Source of the DNA: Streptomyces sp. TLI_235
Lineage (GTDB): Bacteria; Actinomycetota; Actinomycetes; Streptomycetales; Streptomycetaceae
DNA: 64,000 bases
Direction of reading: 5' to 3'
NCBI GenBank assembly: GCA_002300355.1
Contig: NSGV01000001.1
Span: 1,364,001-1,428,000, forward strand
The number at the start of each line of letters is the position of its first letter. Position 1 is the stretch's first letter. A program made the translations under genes and the position numbers. Shown here in pieces: positions 19,901 to 28,266 of the stretch. The notes under the pieces were generated by a model. The model searched no databases and was not told the DNA's origin. It worked only from the letters and a program-made list of their open reading frames with translations.

Positions 19901-21391
19901 GTGCGCGTGGGCGAGGAACGGGGTCTGAGCGCCGGCGAGCTGATCGGGCTGCTGGCCGACCCGGGCGGCTTCCACTGCTGGGACGAGCCGGTGACGCACC
20001 CGGGGGCCGACGACGGCTACGCGGCGTCCCTGGCGAAGGCCGCGGCGCGCACCGGCCTGGACGAGGCCGTCACCACCGGCCGGGCGCTGGTGGACGGTGT
20101 CCCGGTGGTGCTGATCGCCTCCGAGTTCGGCTTCCTCGGCGGTTCGATCGGCGTGGCCACCGCCGAGCGGATCACCCGCGCGCTGGAGCGCGCCACCGCC
20201 GAACGCCTCCCGGTGCTCGCCCTGCCGGTCTCCGGCGGCACCCGGATGCAGGAGGGCTCGGCCGCCTTCCTGTGCATGGTCCGGGTCACCGCGGCCGTCC
20301 AGGCCCACCAGGCCGCCGGTCTGCCCTACCTCACCTATCTGCGCAATCCCACCATGGGCGGGGTGTTCGCCTCCTGGGGCACGCTCGGCCACGTCGTCGC
20401 CGCCGAACCCGGCGCCCGGCTCGGCTTCCTCGGCCCGCGGGTCTACGAGGAGCTGCGCGGCGTCCGGCTGCCACCCGGGGTGCAGCGGTCCGAGACGCTG
20501 GCCGCCCGCGGCCTGGTCGACGCCGTGCTGCCGCCGGAGGAGCTGCGCGGACACCTGCTCCGGGTGCTGTCGGTGCTCGGCGCGGCGCCCGTCCGCCAGC
20601 CCCGCCCGGCCGGCGGGCCGGCGGTCGGCACCACCGCCGACGCCTGGGACTCCGTCCGGCGCACCCGCCGCCCGGACCGGCCCGGCACCCGGGAGCTGCT
20701 GGACGCCGCGGCCGACGAGTACGTGCTGCTGGGCGCGCCCGGCGGCGAGGGCGGCGCGCTGCTGCGGGCGCTGGCCGTGTTCGGCGGCAGCCCGGCCGTC
20801 GTGGTCGGGCAGCAGCGCGGCGGCGACCGCCCGTTCACCGCGGCCGACCTGCGGGCCGTCCGGCGCACCGCGCGCACCGCCCAGCAGCTCGGGCTGCCAC
20901 TGGTCACGGTCGTCGACACGGCCGGCGCCGAACTCTCCGTACAGGCCGAACTCGACGGCATCGCCGTCGAGATCGCGCACTGCCTCAGCACGCTGACCGC
21001 GCTGCGCACGCCGGTCCTCGCGGTGCTGCTCGGCCAGGGCTCCGGCGGCGGGGCACTGGCGCTGCTGCCCGCGGACCGGGTGATCGCCGCCGAGCACGCC
21101 TGGCTTGCCCCGCTGCCGCCGGAGGGCGCCTCGGCGATCGTCCACCGGGACGGCGGGCACGCCGCCGAACTGGCCCGCGCCCAGGGGATCGGTGCCTACG
21201 ACCTGGCCGCGGTCGGCCTGGTCGACGAGGTCGTCGCCGAGCACCCGGACGCGGCCGACGAGCCCGCGCCCTTCGGCGCCCGGGTGGGGCGGGCGATCGC
21301 CCTGGCGCTTGGGGCACTGGTCGCCGTCCCGGTCGAGCGGCGGCTGACGGCGCGGGCGGCCCGCAACCGGCGGCTGGGCGACCGGCGGTAA
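19901..21391 (+). CDS. Fused acyl-CoA carboxylase carboxyltransferase (AccD-AccA-like)
   Basis: A 496-aa protein in which an N-terminal AccD-like half is joined to a C-terminal AccA-like half. The first half has IASEFGFLGGSIGVATAERITRALE and LALPVSGGTRMQEGSAAFL; the second has VVTVVDTAGAE and LLGQGSGGGALALLPADRV, matching the carboxyltransferase oxyanion-hole segments. The Cys4 zinc finger of bacterial AccD is absent. It would transfer CO2 from carboxybiotin to an acyl-CoA, but no biotin carboxylase or carrier gene lies nearby, so the substrate is unknown. The GTG start at 19901 has no ideal Shine-Dalgarno; a run of G precedes it. Confidence 0.82.
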   Translation: MRVGEERGLSAGELIGLLADPGGFHCWDEPVTHPGADDGYAASLAKAAARTGLDEAVTTGRALVDGVPVVLIASEFGFLGGSIGVATAERITRALERATAERLPVLALPVSGGTRMQEGSAAFLCMVRVTAAVQAHQAAGLPYLTYLRNPTMGGVFASWGTLGHVVAAEPGARLGFLGPRVYEELRGVRLPPGVQRSETLAARGLVDAVLPPEELRGHLLRVLSVLGAAPVRQPRPAGGPAVGTTADAWDSVRRTRRPDRPGTRELLDAAADEYVLLGAPGGEGGALLRALAVFGGSPAVVVGQQRGGDRPFTAADLRAVRRTARTAQQLGLPLVTVVDTAGAELSVQAELDGIAVEIAHCLSTLTALRTPVLAVLLGQGSGGGALALLPADRVIAAEHAWLAPLPPEGASAIVHRDGGHAAELARAQGIGAYDLAAVGLVDEVVAEHPDAADEPAPFGARVGRAIALALGALVAVPVERRLTARAARNRRLGDRR

Positions 21392-21483
21392 GGCGGCCAG
21401 CGGTAAGTCGGCCGGCGGGAGGGCGATCGGCGGGAGGGCCGAGGACCGCTGTGGTCAGCGGGTCGGATCGGGCCGGGTGCGGA

Positions 21484-21753
21484 TCAGAGCAGGCCGCCGA
21501 GGGAGGCGACCGCCTTGGAGGCGGAGGCAGCGCCCTCGAGCTCGCCGACGACGCCGTGCAGGTCCTTGATCCGCTTCTCGGCGTGCGTCTGGAAGGCCTC
21601 CCCGGCGGCGCCCGTCCAGTGCACCGAGTGCCGGGCCCGCTCCAGGTCCTGAGCGATCTTGTTGACCTCGTTGGCCAGCGCCTCCAGCTCACCCGCCAGA
21701 TCGGCGAGTTCCGCGTCGGCCAGCAGCCGCCCGATGCCGTCCAGGATTCCCAT
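21484..21753 (-). CDS. WXG100-like small helical protein
   Basis: An 89-aa all-helical protein with the hallmark turn between two helices, HSVHWTGAAGEAFQTHAEKR, in which WTG is the W-x-G motif. The first helix contains ADLAGELEALANEVNKIAQDLERA. Length and layout fit the ESAT-6/WXG100 superfamily, whose members are secreted by type VII (Ess/Esx) systems or act as N-terminal modules of larger toxins. No partner ESX ATPase or toxin gene lies in the window. ATG 21753 lies upstream of livF start to start with 43 bp between the two stops, and both genes are on the minus strand. Function unknown. Confidence 0.6.
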   Translation of the reverse strand: MGILDGIGRLLADAELADLAGELEALANEVNKIAQDLERARHSVHWTGAAGEAFQTHAEKRIKDLHGVVGELEGAASASKAVASLGGLL

Positions 21754-21796
21754 CGTCAACCCCCGTCGTCGAGACCTGTGCTGTCTCCGGGTCAGC

Positions 21797-22453
21797 TTAT
21801 CCGCCGATCGGACCGGACAGGAGCTCGCCCGGCTCCCCGCTGAACACCACCCGTCCGCGCCGCAGCACATGCACCACCCCCGCACCCGCCAGCGTGACGG
21901 GCAGCGACTGGGCCGCCAGCACCACCGTGCCCCCCGCCGCCGCCGACTCCAGCAGCAGCCGGTGCAGGCGGGCGACCACCGCCGGGGCCAGCCCGCGGTC
22001 CGGCTCGTCCAGCAGCAGCAGCCGCGGACGGGCCAGCAGCGCCCGGCCCAGCGCCACCATCTGCTGCTGGCCGCCCGACAGGGTGCCCGCCCGCCGGGCC
22101 ATCAGCGGCCGCAGCTCGGGGAAGAAAGCGTCGATACCGGGAGCGTCCGCACCGAGGTTCTCCGCCACGGTGAGCGACGGGAACACCGCCTGCTCGGCCG
22201 GTACCAGAGCCAGGCCCAGCCGGGCCCGCCGGAACGCCGAAAGGCCGGTGACGTCCCGGCCCGCCCAGAGCACCCTGCCCGCCGCCGGACGCACCACGCC
22301 GGCCAGGGCGTGCAGGGCGGTCGTCCGCCCGGCGCCGTTACGGCCGAGCAGGACGGTCACCCGGCCGGCCGGACACGCCAGGTCCACGCCGTGCAGCGCC
22401 TCCAGCAGCCCGTGGCGGACCCGGACCGCACGCAGCTCCGCCTCGACGGTCAC
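21797..22453 (-). CDS. livF: Branched-chain amino-acid-type ABC transporter ATPase, LivF type, with altered Walker A
   Basis: A 218-aa ABC ATPase of the LivF class. The Walker A motif reads GRNGAGRTT, so the invariant Lys is Arg43 (codon CGG); the signature TLSGGQQQMVALGRAL and Walker B RLLLLDEPDRGLAP are intact, and Gln stands at the H-loop (AAQS), as is usual for LivF. It pairs with LivG beneath the LivHM channel to drive amino acid or amide uptake. The Lys-to-Arg change normally weakens ATP binding or hydrolysis at that site. The start ATG 22453 overlaps the livG stop. Confidence 0.85.
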   Translation of the reverse strand: MTVEAELRAVRVRHGLLEALHGVDLACPAGRVTVLLGRNGAGRTTALHALAGVVRPAAGRVLWAGRDVTGLSAFRRARLGLALVPAEQAVFPSLTVAENLGADAPGIDAFFPELRPLMARRAGTLSGGQQQMVALGRALLARPRLLLLDEPDRGLAPAVVARLHRLLLESAAAGGTVVLAAQSLPVTLAGAGVVHVLRRGRVVFSGEPGELLSGPIGG

Positions 22454-23231
22454 GACCCCGCCTCCCCCACGGCCTCGCCCCAGGCGCCGGCCACCCGCGG
22501 GTCGGCCAGCACGGCCGCCGTCGGGCCGCTCAGCAGCACCCGCCCCTGGGCCATCACGCAGACCGTGTCGGCGAGCCGTGCCACCAGCTCGACATCATGC
22601 TCCACCAGCAGCAGCGCGACCCCCTCGGCCGCGAGCGCCCGCAGCACCGAGCCCAGACGGGCGGTCTGTGCCAGGTCCAGACCGGCGGCCGGCTCGTCCA
22701 GCAACAGCACGTGGGGGACGAGGCGAACGCCCGGGCCAGCTCCAGCAGGCGCAGTGCACCGGTCGGCAACCGGTCGGCGGGCCAGTCCCGGACGGCGTCC
22801 AGACCGAACAGCCGCAGCGCCCGGTCGGTGGCCTCCCGGGCCGCCGGGGCACCGGGGGCCGGCAGACCCAGCAGACCGCGGACGGTACCGCCGCTGCCCT
22901 GCTCGGCCCCCAGACGGGCGTTCTCGCCGACCGTCAGACCGGGGAAGACGGCGATCTGCTGGAAGGTACGGGCGAGGCCGAGACGGGCCCGGGCATGGTC
23001 CGGCAGGCGGGTGACGTCACGACCCGCGAGGAGGACGCGGCCCGCGTCGGGACGGGCCACGCCGCTCAGACAGTCGAAGAGGGTGCTCTTGCCGGCGCCG
23101 TTGGGGCCCACCAGTGCGGTGATCCGCCCCGGGGGCACCGTGAGGTCGACGCCGTCGACGGCGGCGATACCGCCGAAACGGCGGACGAGGCCGTGGGCGG
23201 TGAGGCCGGGGGATTCGGGGGTGGCCGTCAT
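22450..23231 (-). pseudogene. livG: LivG-type ABC ATPase gene with a single-base frameshift
   Basis: The gene starts at ATG 23231 with a normal Walker A (GPNGAGKST, Lys48), Q-loop FQQIAVFPGLTVGEN and a degenerate signature DRLPTGALRLLELARAFA. After residue 172 the frame runs into CCCWTSRPP, while Walker B continues in the next frame as VLLLDEPAAGLDLAQ and runs to the stop at 22450 with an intact H-loop LLLVEHD. One missing base in the G5 run (plus strand 22713-22717) explains everything: adding one gives a 260-aa LivG. The cause could be a true frameshift, a sequencing error in a homopolymer, or recoding. If the frameshift is real, the transporter lacks one ATPase. Confidence 0.85.
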
Positions 23232-23257
23232 CGCGGTGCCCGGGGGTGCGGGTGAGC

Positions 23258-23527
23258 GCGGGAGGCGCGGTGCGGGCGGTGCCCTGCCGAGGCGCGCAGT
23301 TCCCCGCGCCCCTGTTCGGGGCCGGCCCTCAGCGCACGGTGAACCCGACCCGGATTGCGCAGTTCCCCGCGCCCCTGAGGGTGCAGATGGGTGCGGGAGG
23401 CGCGGCGCGGGCGGTGCCCTGCCGGAGCGCGCAGTTCCCCGCGCCCCTGTTCGGGGTCGGCCCTCAGCGCACGGTGAACCCGACCCGGACTGTCCAGTTT
23501 CGCGCGTCCCCGGGGGTGCAGGTTGTC
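23258..23527. repeat. Two tandem 135-bp units carrying four copies of the intergenic repeat
   Basis: Two direct copies (23258-23392 and 23393-23527) both begin GCGGGAGGCGCGG and include GGCCCTCAGCGCACGGTGAA. Each contains two GCGCAGTTCCCCGCGCCCCT elements (23294, 23357, 23429, and a degenerate one at 23492-23511). They fill the 301-bp gap between livHM and livG; no gene is seen there. The copies differ at scattered positions, so the duplication is not recent. Confidence 0.85.
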
Positions 23528-23532
23528 GGGGG

Positions 23533-25446
23533 TCATCTCGGGTGGTCCGTGAGGTGGTGGCGGAGGGATTCGCCGAGGGGGGTGAGGCGGGGTGGGGCGG
23601 GGGCGGGGCGGGCGGTCAGGCGGCGGGCGAGGCCGGCCAGGCCGCCGGGCATGCGGCCGAGGGCGGTGGCGAGGCCGCCGACCACGACGGCGGAGATGCC
23701 GGGGACGGTGCCGGTGTCGAGGCCGATCAGCAGGGCGGCCGCGAAGACGGCGCCGACCGCGCTGTCCGCCCCGGCCACCACGACGGTGGCGAACCAGAGC
23801 AGGCCCTGGATCGGGTCGAAGGCGGCGGCGGAGAAGGCGCGTCCGGCGAGGGTCATCAACCCACCGCCGAGGGCGGCGAGTCCGGCGCCGGCCATGAAGA
23901 CCAGGAGTTTGAGCCGGGGCACGTCCACCCCGGCGGCCGAGGCGCCGGCCTGGTGGTCGCGCATCGCGGTGAGGGCCCGGCCGAGCCGGCCGCGGTGCAG
24001 GTTGCGGACCAGCAGCAGGCCGAGGCCGAGCAGGACGAGTTCGGCGGTGTAGAAGGCGCCGTCGCCGGCGAGGAACTGCGGGCGGTCGACGGTCAGGCCG
24101 GTGGTCGCGTACGGCTGGTTGAAGACGAGGCGGCTGAGCGCGGTGCCGACCGCGAAGGTGACCAGGGCGAGTGCGAGGCCGCGGCGGCGGATGGCGGGCC
24201 ATCCGGTGAGCACGCCGAGCGGGACGGTGACGGCGACGGCCAGCAGCAGGGCGGGGACGGCCGGCAGTGGTGGCACGCCCGGTACCCGGCCGGACATGAG
24301 CAGGGCCGTCCCGAGTGCGCCGAGGCCCGCGTACCCGGCCTGGCCGAGCGAGATCTGCCCGCCGTAGCCGGTGACCACGACGACGGAGAGCAGGACCAGG
24401 GCGAGCGCGGGCACGGCGAGGGCGTGCCGCAGGTCGTCGTTGCGGAAGCCGAGCGGCAGCAGCAGGAGCACCGTGCAGACCGCTTTCACGGCGGCCGCGC
24501 CGCGTTCGATCCGGGGTGCGCCGGCCGGGGCGAGTCCGGTGTCGTCCACGGCGCCGCGCCAGGGCAGCAGGGCGGCGACGAGCAGCGCGACGGTGAACAG
24601 GTTGGCCTGGACGGCCTGGGCGAGCGGCAGGAGTTGGCCGGCCGGGCGCAGCCGGGTGAGTTCGCTCTGCGCGACGCCCAGCGCCAGGCCGGTGACGACG
24701 GCCACCGGCAGGCTGCGCAGCCGGGCGGCGACCGCCACGGCCATGGTCTCCATGACGAGCAGCGGCAGGCCGTACGGGTCGAGCAGCAGGGAGGGGGCGA
24801 GCAGGATGCCGACGAGTCCGGCGGTGAAGGAGCCGAAGGCCCAGCCGGTGGCGGAGATCCGGTCGGCGTCGATGGCGGCGAGTTCGGCGAGGCCGCGGTT
24901 GTCGACGACGGCGCGCAGCCGGGTGCCGAAGGCGGTGTAGCGGGTGACGAGTCCGACGCCGCCGGCGACGGCGAGCAGTACGGCCAGTTGGACGGCGGTG
25001 TCCAGGCGCAGGACGTGGCCGCCGAGGTCGGCGAGGTGCTCCGGCCGGACGAGCGCGGGGGCGTCGGCGAACGGGGCGGTGCCCCAGAGCAGGATGACGG
25101 TGCCGATGAGCAGGACGAAGACGCCGATGCCGGCGACCATCGTCTCGCCTGCCCCGGCGCCGCGGCGCTGCAGCGGGCGGAAGACGGCGGCGTCGAGCAG
25201 GACGCCGAAGGCCGGGGCGGCGACCAGCAGGCAGAAGGCGGCGGCGGGGAAGAGCGGCCAGCCGCGGACGACGACGAGTTCGCGCAGCAGGTAGGCGGTG
25301 GCGACGGCCTGCGCGCCCTGGGCGAGGTTGAGGACGCCGGTGGCGCGGTGGGTGACCACCAGGCCGACGCCGCTGAGCGCGGCGGCGCTGCCGACCGAGA
25401 GGCCGGCGAGGGCGAGGTCGGCGGTGAGGCCGAGGCTGTCGCTCAC
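23533..25446 (-). CDS. livHM: Fused LivH-LivM branched-chain amino-acid ABC permease
   Basis: A 637-aa membrane protein joining the two permease subunits that are usually separate. Residues 1-290 are LivH-like (VVTHRATGVLNLAQGAQAVATAYLL at the start, several helices), and about 330-600 are LivM-like (VVVTGYGGQISLGQAGYAGLGA, GLLWFATVVVAGADSAVGAVF). Around 14-16 transmembrane helices are expected. It forms the channel for livFG and receives substrate from LivK. GTG 25446 is chosen because it overlaps the stop of the preceding gene as GTGA. The gap of 301 bp to livG is unusual for a liv operon and is filled with repeats. Confidence 0.85.
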   Translation of the reverse strand: MSDSLGLTADLALAGLSVGSAAALSGVGLVVTHRATGVLNLAQGAQAVATAYLLRELVVVRGWPLFPAAAFCLLVAAPAFGVLLDAAVFRPLQRRGAGAGETMVAGIGVFVLLIGTVILLWGTAPFADAPALVRPEHLADLGGHVLRLDTAVQLAVLLAVAGGVGLVTRYTAFGTRLRAVVDNRGLAELAAIDADRISATGWAFGSFTAGLVGILLAPSLLLDPYGLPLLVMETMAVAVAARLRSLPVAVVTGLALGVAQSELTRLRPAGQLLPLAQAVQANLFTVALLVAALLPWRGAVDDTGLAPAGAPRIERGAAAVKAVCTVLLLLPLGFRNDDLRHALAVPALALVLLSVVVVTGYGGQISLGQAGYAGLGALGTALLMSGRVPGVPPLPAVPALLLAVAVTVPLGVLTGWPAIRRRGLALALVTFAVGTALSRLVFNQPYATTGLTVDRPQFLAGDGAFYTAELVLLGLGLLLVRNLHRGRLGRALTAMRDHQAGASAAGVDVPRLKLLVFMAGAGLAALGGGLMTLAGRAFSAAAFDPIQGLLWFATVVVAGADSAVGAVFAAALLIGLDTGTVPGISAVVVGGLATALGRMPGGLAGLARRLTARPAPAPPRLTPLGESLRHHLTDHPR

Positions 25447-25961
25447 CCGGCCGGGGCCCCTGGGTCCGGGGCGGGGCCCGGGGTGGCGGGCGGCTCGGGG
25501 TCGCAGACCGGGCAGGGGCTGAGGCCGCGTTCCCGGACGGCCCGGGCGTCCAGCGGTTCGGCGCCGGTCTTGCCGGCCACCAGGGGGCAGTCCCGTCGGT
25601 GGTAGAGGGTGCCGTCGGGCAGGCCGACGGGCGGTCCGGACTCGCCCTCGTCGGTTGCGGCGGCCGGGGCCTCGGTCACCAGCAGCGCGTACAGCTGGTC
25701 GAGTCGGCGGTCGGCCGGGTCGCCGAGGCCGGCGCCGGGGCGGCGGACGGCGATGAGCACGGCGCCCGCGACGACCAGGGCCGCGCCGGGGGCGGTGGCC
25801 GAGGCGATGTAGGGCAGCTGACGGGCCGCGATCTCCTCCCCGGACACGCCGTACCAGCCGAGGACGCAGAGCACGGCGCCGGCCGCGAGCGTGAACCAGC
25901 CGGGCCACTCGCGCAGCGCCCGCAGCAGCCCGGCGGCACTCGGCCGGGGAATCCGGTTCAT
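25443..25961 (-). CDS. Two-helix membrane protein with C-terminal His-Cys-Cys-Cys metal-site-like motif
   Basis: A 172-aa protein with two transmembrane helices (about 22-38 and 55-72), then a cytoplasmic tail. The tail holds GTLYHRRDCPLVAGKTG and, 20 residues on, GLSPCPVCDPE: a His, one Cys and a C-x-x-C pair arranged as in the Ada-like or small Zn-ribbon domains found at the ends of other bacterial proteins. Its role is unknown. It is the first gene of the livHM operon, with its stop overlapping the GTG of livHM, so it may assist or regulate the transporter. GGAGAAATCTGG before ATG 25961 is the ribosome site and is part of a 19-bp tandem repeat. Confidence 0.65.
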   Translation of the reverse strand: MNRIPRPSAAGLLRALREWPGWFTLAAGAVLCVLGWYGVSGEEIAARQLPYIASATAPGAALVVAGAVLIAVRRPGAGLGDPADRRLDQLYALLVTEAPAAATDEGESGPPVGLPDGTLYHRRDCPLVAGKTGAEPLDARAVRERGLSPCPVCDPEPPATPGPAPDPGAPAG

Positions 25962-25998
25962 CCAGATTTCTCCGTACTGTCCAGATTTCTCAGTATTC
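25961..25998. repeat. Tandem 19-bp direct repeat over the ribosome site of the livHM operon
   Basis: TCCAGATTTCTCCGTACTG (25961-25979) is followed directly by TCCAGATTTCTCAGTATTC (25980-25998). On the minus strand it contains the ribosome site of the first gene, and a TAGAAT -10-like hexamer lies just upstream (26000-25995). This is the most AT-rich stretch nearby, and it is a plausible operator or promoter for the operon. Confidence 0.6.
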
Positions 25999-26176
25999 TA
26001 CTGTTCTGTCAGCTCCTCTTGCGGTTCGTCCGCTGATCGGCCTTCATAGTGTCACTTGCGGCACTTCGCGCCGCAGCACGGACCGACAGACCGACCCAGA
26101 GCAGCCACGACACGAGCGACCGGGGCCACCGGCGGGAGGGCGGCCCGGAGGTCGGGAAGAACGCGGTGAGCAACCC

Positions 26177-26785
26177 ATGCGCAACAACCCTGGCGAGTCG
26201 ATTCACGAGGCCGCCCCCGGCCCCGCCGCCCACCCGGACGGCCGTACCCGCACAGCCGGTCCGGCCCGAGCGGCCGGCCGGCTGGCGGCGGCGGTCCTGG
26301 CCGTTCTGGCCCTGCTGTTCGCGGCGGCCTGCAGCAGCAGCAGTTCCTCCGGCTCCTCCTCGCCCTCGCCCTCGGCACCGGCCTCGACTGCGAGCGCGTC
26401 CGCGTCGGGCGGCGGCACGGCACCGGCCGACGCCGAGGCCGCCAAGACGGCGATCAAGACCAACTGGGAGAAGTTCTTCGACCCGGCGACGCCGATCGCC
26501 GACAAGGCGGCCCTGCTGCAGAACGGCGAGGCGCTCGCCCCCGCCCTGCAGGGCTTCGCCAACGACCCGCGGGTCGGCCAGGTCAAGGCCACGGTGACCG
26601 ACGTCCAGTTCACCTCCGACTCGGCCGCGACGGTGACGTACACGCTGACGCTGCAGGGCCAGACGGTCGAACCGGCCGCGAGCGGACAGGCCGTGCTGGA
26701 CAACGGCACCTGGAAGGTGTCGACCAGCACCCTGTGCGGCCTGGTGACCCAGGCCGGCGGCACGACGATTCCGGGATGCAGCTGA
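26177..26785 (+). CDS. MTB12-like secreted lipoprotein
   Basis: A 202-aa lipoprotein. A basic N-terminus and hydrophobic stretch end in lipobox LFAAAC (Cys52), followed by a long Ser/Pro/Ala linker. The mature domain (about 82-202) reads AIKTNWEKFFDPATPIADKAALLQNGEALAP, then ATVTYTLTLQGQTV and NGTWKVSTSTLCGLV. This matches the low-molecular-weight antigen MTB12 family of actinobacteria, an NTF2/cystatin-like fold with one disulfide and unknown function. It overlaps livK by 10 bp, so the two are translated from one transcript, which suggests an accessory role in substrate capture at the cell surface. Confidence 0.78.
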   Translation: MRNNPGESIHEAAPGPAAHPDGRTRTAGPARAAGRLAAAVLAVLALLFAAACSSSSSSGSSSPSPSAPASTASASASGGGTAPADAEAAKTAIKTNWEKFFDPATPIADKAALLQNGEALAPALQGFANDPRVGQVKATVTDVQFTSDSAATVTYTLTLQGQTVEPAASGQAVLDNGTWKVSTSTLCGLVTQAGGTTIPGCS

Positions 26786-28146
26786 TCGGGCTCCGGCGGG
26801 CGGCCCGGCACGCCGCGGCCGCCCGCACCGCCGCGCTCGCGGCCTCCGCAGCGCTGCTGCTGACCGTCGCGGGCTGCGGCAGCCGGCTCCCGGAGAGCGC
26901 CTTCGGCGCACCGCCGACCGGCAGCACCGGGCGCACCACCGACACCGGCGCGGACGCCCGCAGCGTCAAGATCGGCATCATCACCTCCCTCACCAGCCCG
27001 GTCGGCTCGGAGACCTTCGCCGGCCCGCGGTACGGCGCACTCGCCTTCTTCAAGGCGCTGAACGACGCCGGCGGAGTGCGCGGCCGGACCGTCCAGGTCG
27101 TCACCTGCGACGACGGCGGAAGCGGCATCGGCAACCAGGACTGCGTGCACAAGCTGATCGACAAGGAGCAGGTCTTCGCCCTGGTCGCCGGCAGCGTCCT
27201 CGTCTACTCCGGCGCACCGTACGTGAGCTCCAAGGACGTGCCCGACGTCGGCGGCCAGCCGATCGGCACCGCCTACGACCGGTGGCCGCACCTGTACGGC
27301 ATCTACGGCAGCAGCGCCCCGCGGGACGGCCGGTCCGTCGGCTGGGACGGCACCCTCTACCAGAGCACCGAGGTCTACCGCTTCTTCAAGGAGAAGCTCG
27401 GCGCCCGCAGCGCCGCCGTCGTCGCCTACGACCAGGCGGACTCGGCGCGCTACGCCCGGCAGTTGACCGAAGGGCTGAAGGCCGAGGGGTACCGGGTGCT
27501 CAACCAGACCGTCGACCTGGCACTGCCCGGCTTCCAGGCGGTCGCGGCGGCCATGAAGGCCGACGGCACCGAGCTGCTCTTCGACGCCATGGACACCCGC
27601 GGCAACGCCGCGCTCTGCCAGGCCCTGGACGCCGCCGGGGTGCGGCTCAAGGCCAAGGTGACGAACGTACAGAACTGGACGGCGACCGTCGGCACCGACT
27701 ACAAGGACTCCCCCGGCTGCCGGTCGGTGCTGTGGGCGACCTCCTCCAGCCTCAACTACGAGGACACCCGCTACCCCGCCGTCCAGGCCTTCCGGACGGC
27801 GATGGCCAAGTACTACCCGGGCCGCGAAGGGCTGCTCTCCGCGTGGGAGTTGGAGGGCTGGGCCGGAGCCCAGTGGCTCACCGACGCGATGGACTCCTGC
27901 GGCGCCGACCTCACCCGCCAGTGCGTCGAGGACTACATGAACCGCGAGACCCCCTACGACGCCCACGGCCTGCTGCTGCCGGCCTCCTTCGTCCCGACCC
28001 CCCGGCCCACCGGGCTGCTCCGCGCCTGCCTCAACGCGGCCCAGTGGGAGGACTCCGCGAACTCCGGCCACGGCGGCTGGGTCACCCGGGTGCCCGACAT
28101 GGACACCAACTGCTACGACGTCCCGCAGCTGCCGTACCGGCCGTGA
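26776..28146 (+). CDS. livK: Branched-chain amino-acid-type ABC substrate-binding lipoprotein (LivK type)
   Basis: A 456-aa periplasmic-binding-fold lipoprotein with lipobox TVAGC (Cys34). The binding domain starts SVKIGIITSLTSPVGSETFAGPRYGALAFFKALNDAGGVRGRTVQVV, the classic opening of HAAT-family receptors. It should deliver an amino acid, amide or small peptide to the LivHM channel. ATG 26776 is chosen because it lies just before the lipoprotein signal; a GTG 14 codons upstream would add a charged tail. It is divergent from livHM-livG-livF, with the MTB12-like gene overlapping it. Substrate unknown. Confidence 0.85.
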   Translation: MQLIGLRRAARHAAAARTAALAASAALLLTVAGCGSRLPESAFGAPPTGSTGRTTDTGADARSVKIGIITSLTSPVGSETFAGPRYGALAFFKALNDAGGVRGRTVQVVTCDDGGSGIGNQDCVHKLIDKEQVFALVAGSVLVYSGAPYVSSKDVPDVGGQPIGTAYDRWPHLYGIYGSSAPRDGRSVGWDGTLYQSTEVYRFFKEKLGARSAAVVAYDQADSARYARQLTEGLKAEGYRVLNQTVDLALPGFQAVAAAMKADGTELLFDAMDTRGNAALCQALDAAGVRLKAKVTNVQNWTATVGTDYKDSPGCRSVLWATSSSLNYEDTRYPAVQAFRTAMAKYYPGREGLLSAWELEGWAGAQWLTDAMDSCGADLTRQCVEDYMNRETPYDAHGLLLPASFVPTPRPTGLLRACLNAAQWEDSANSGHGGWVTRVPDMDTNCYDVPQLPYRP

Positions 28147-28266
28147 CCGGCCCCGGTGTGGCGAACGTCGCAGGTGATCGGGGCCGGGCTTCGGCCTGCG
28201 GCCGGCGACGGGGCGGGAAGCGGCCGGTAGGCTGCCGCTGCCCCGTCCGAGCTGCAAGGAGTCGCC

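Noticed and set aside
23258..23527. Could the repeated units be a CRISPR array?
   Set aside because: The units are 135 bp direct duplications without alternating repeat and unique spacer, and no cas genes are near.
22597..25605. A 1002-codon plus-strand frame opposite livG and livHM
   Set aside because: It crosses the intergenic repeats and is mirrored by transmembrane permease sequence on the other strand; its own translation is Gly/Glu/Ala-rich without domains.
25961..26040. AT-rich stretch as a mobile-element or attachment site
   Set aside because: Its composition fits a promoter and ribosome site of the divergent liv genes; there is no integrase, tRNA or flanking repeat.
28147..28266. 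A second cobalamin riboswitch upstream of cobL
   Set aside because: No GCCACTG box or other aptamer core is present in this 120-bp gap.
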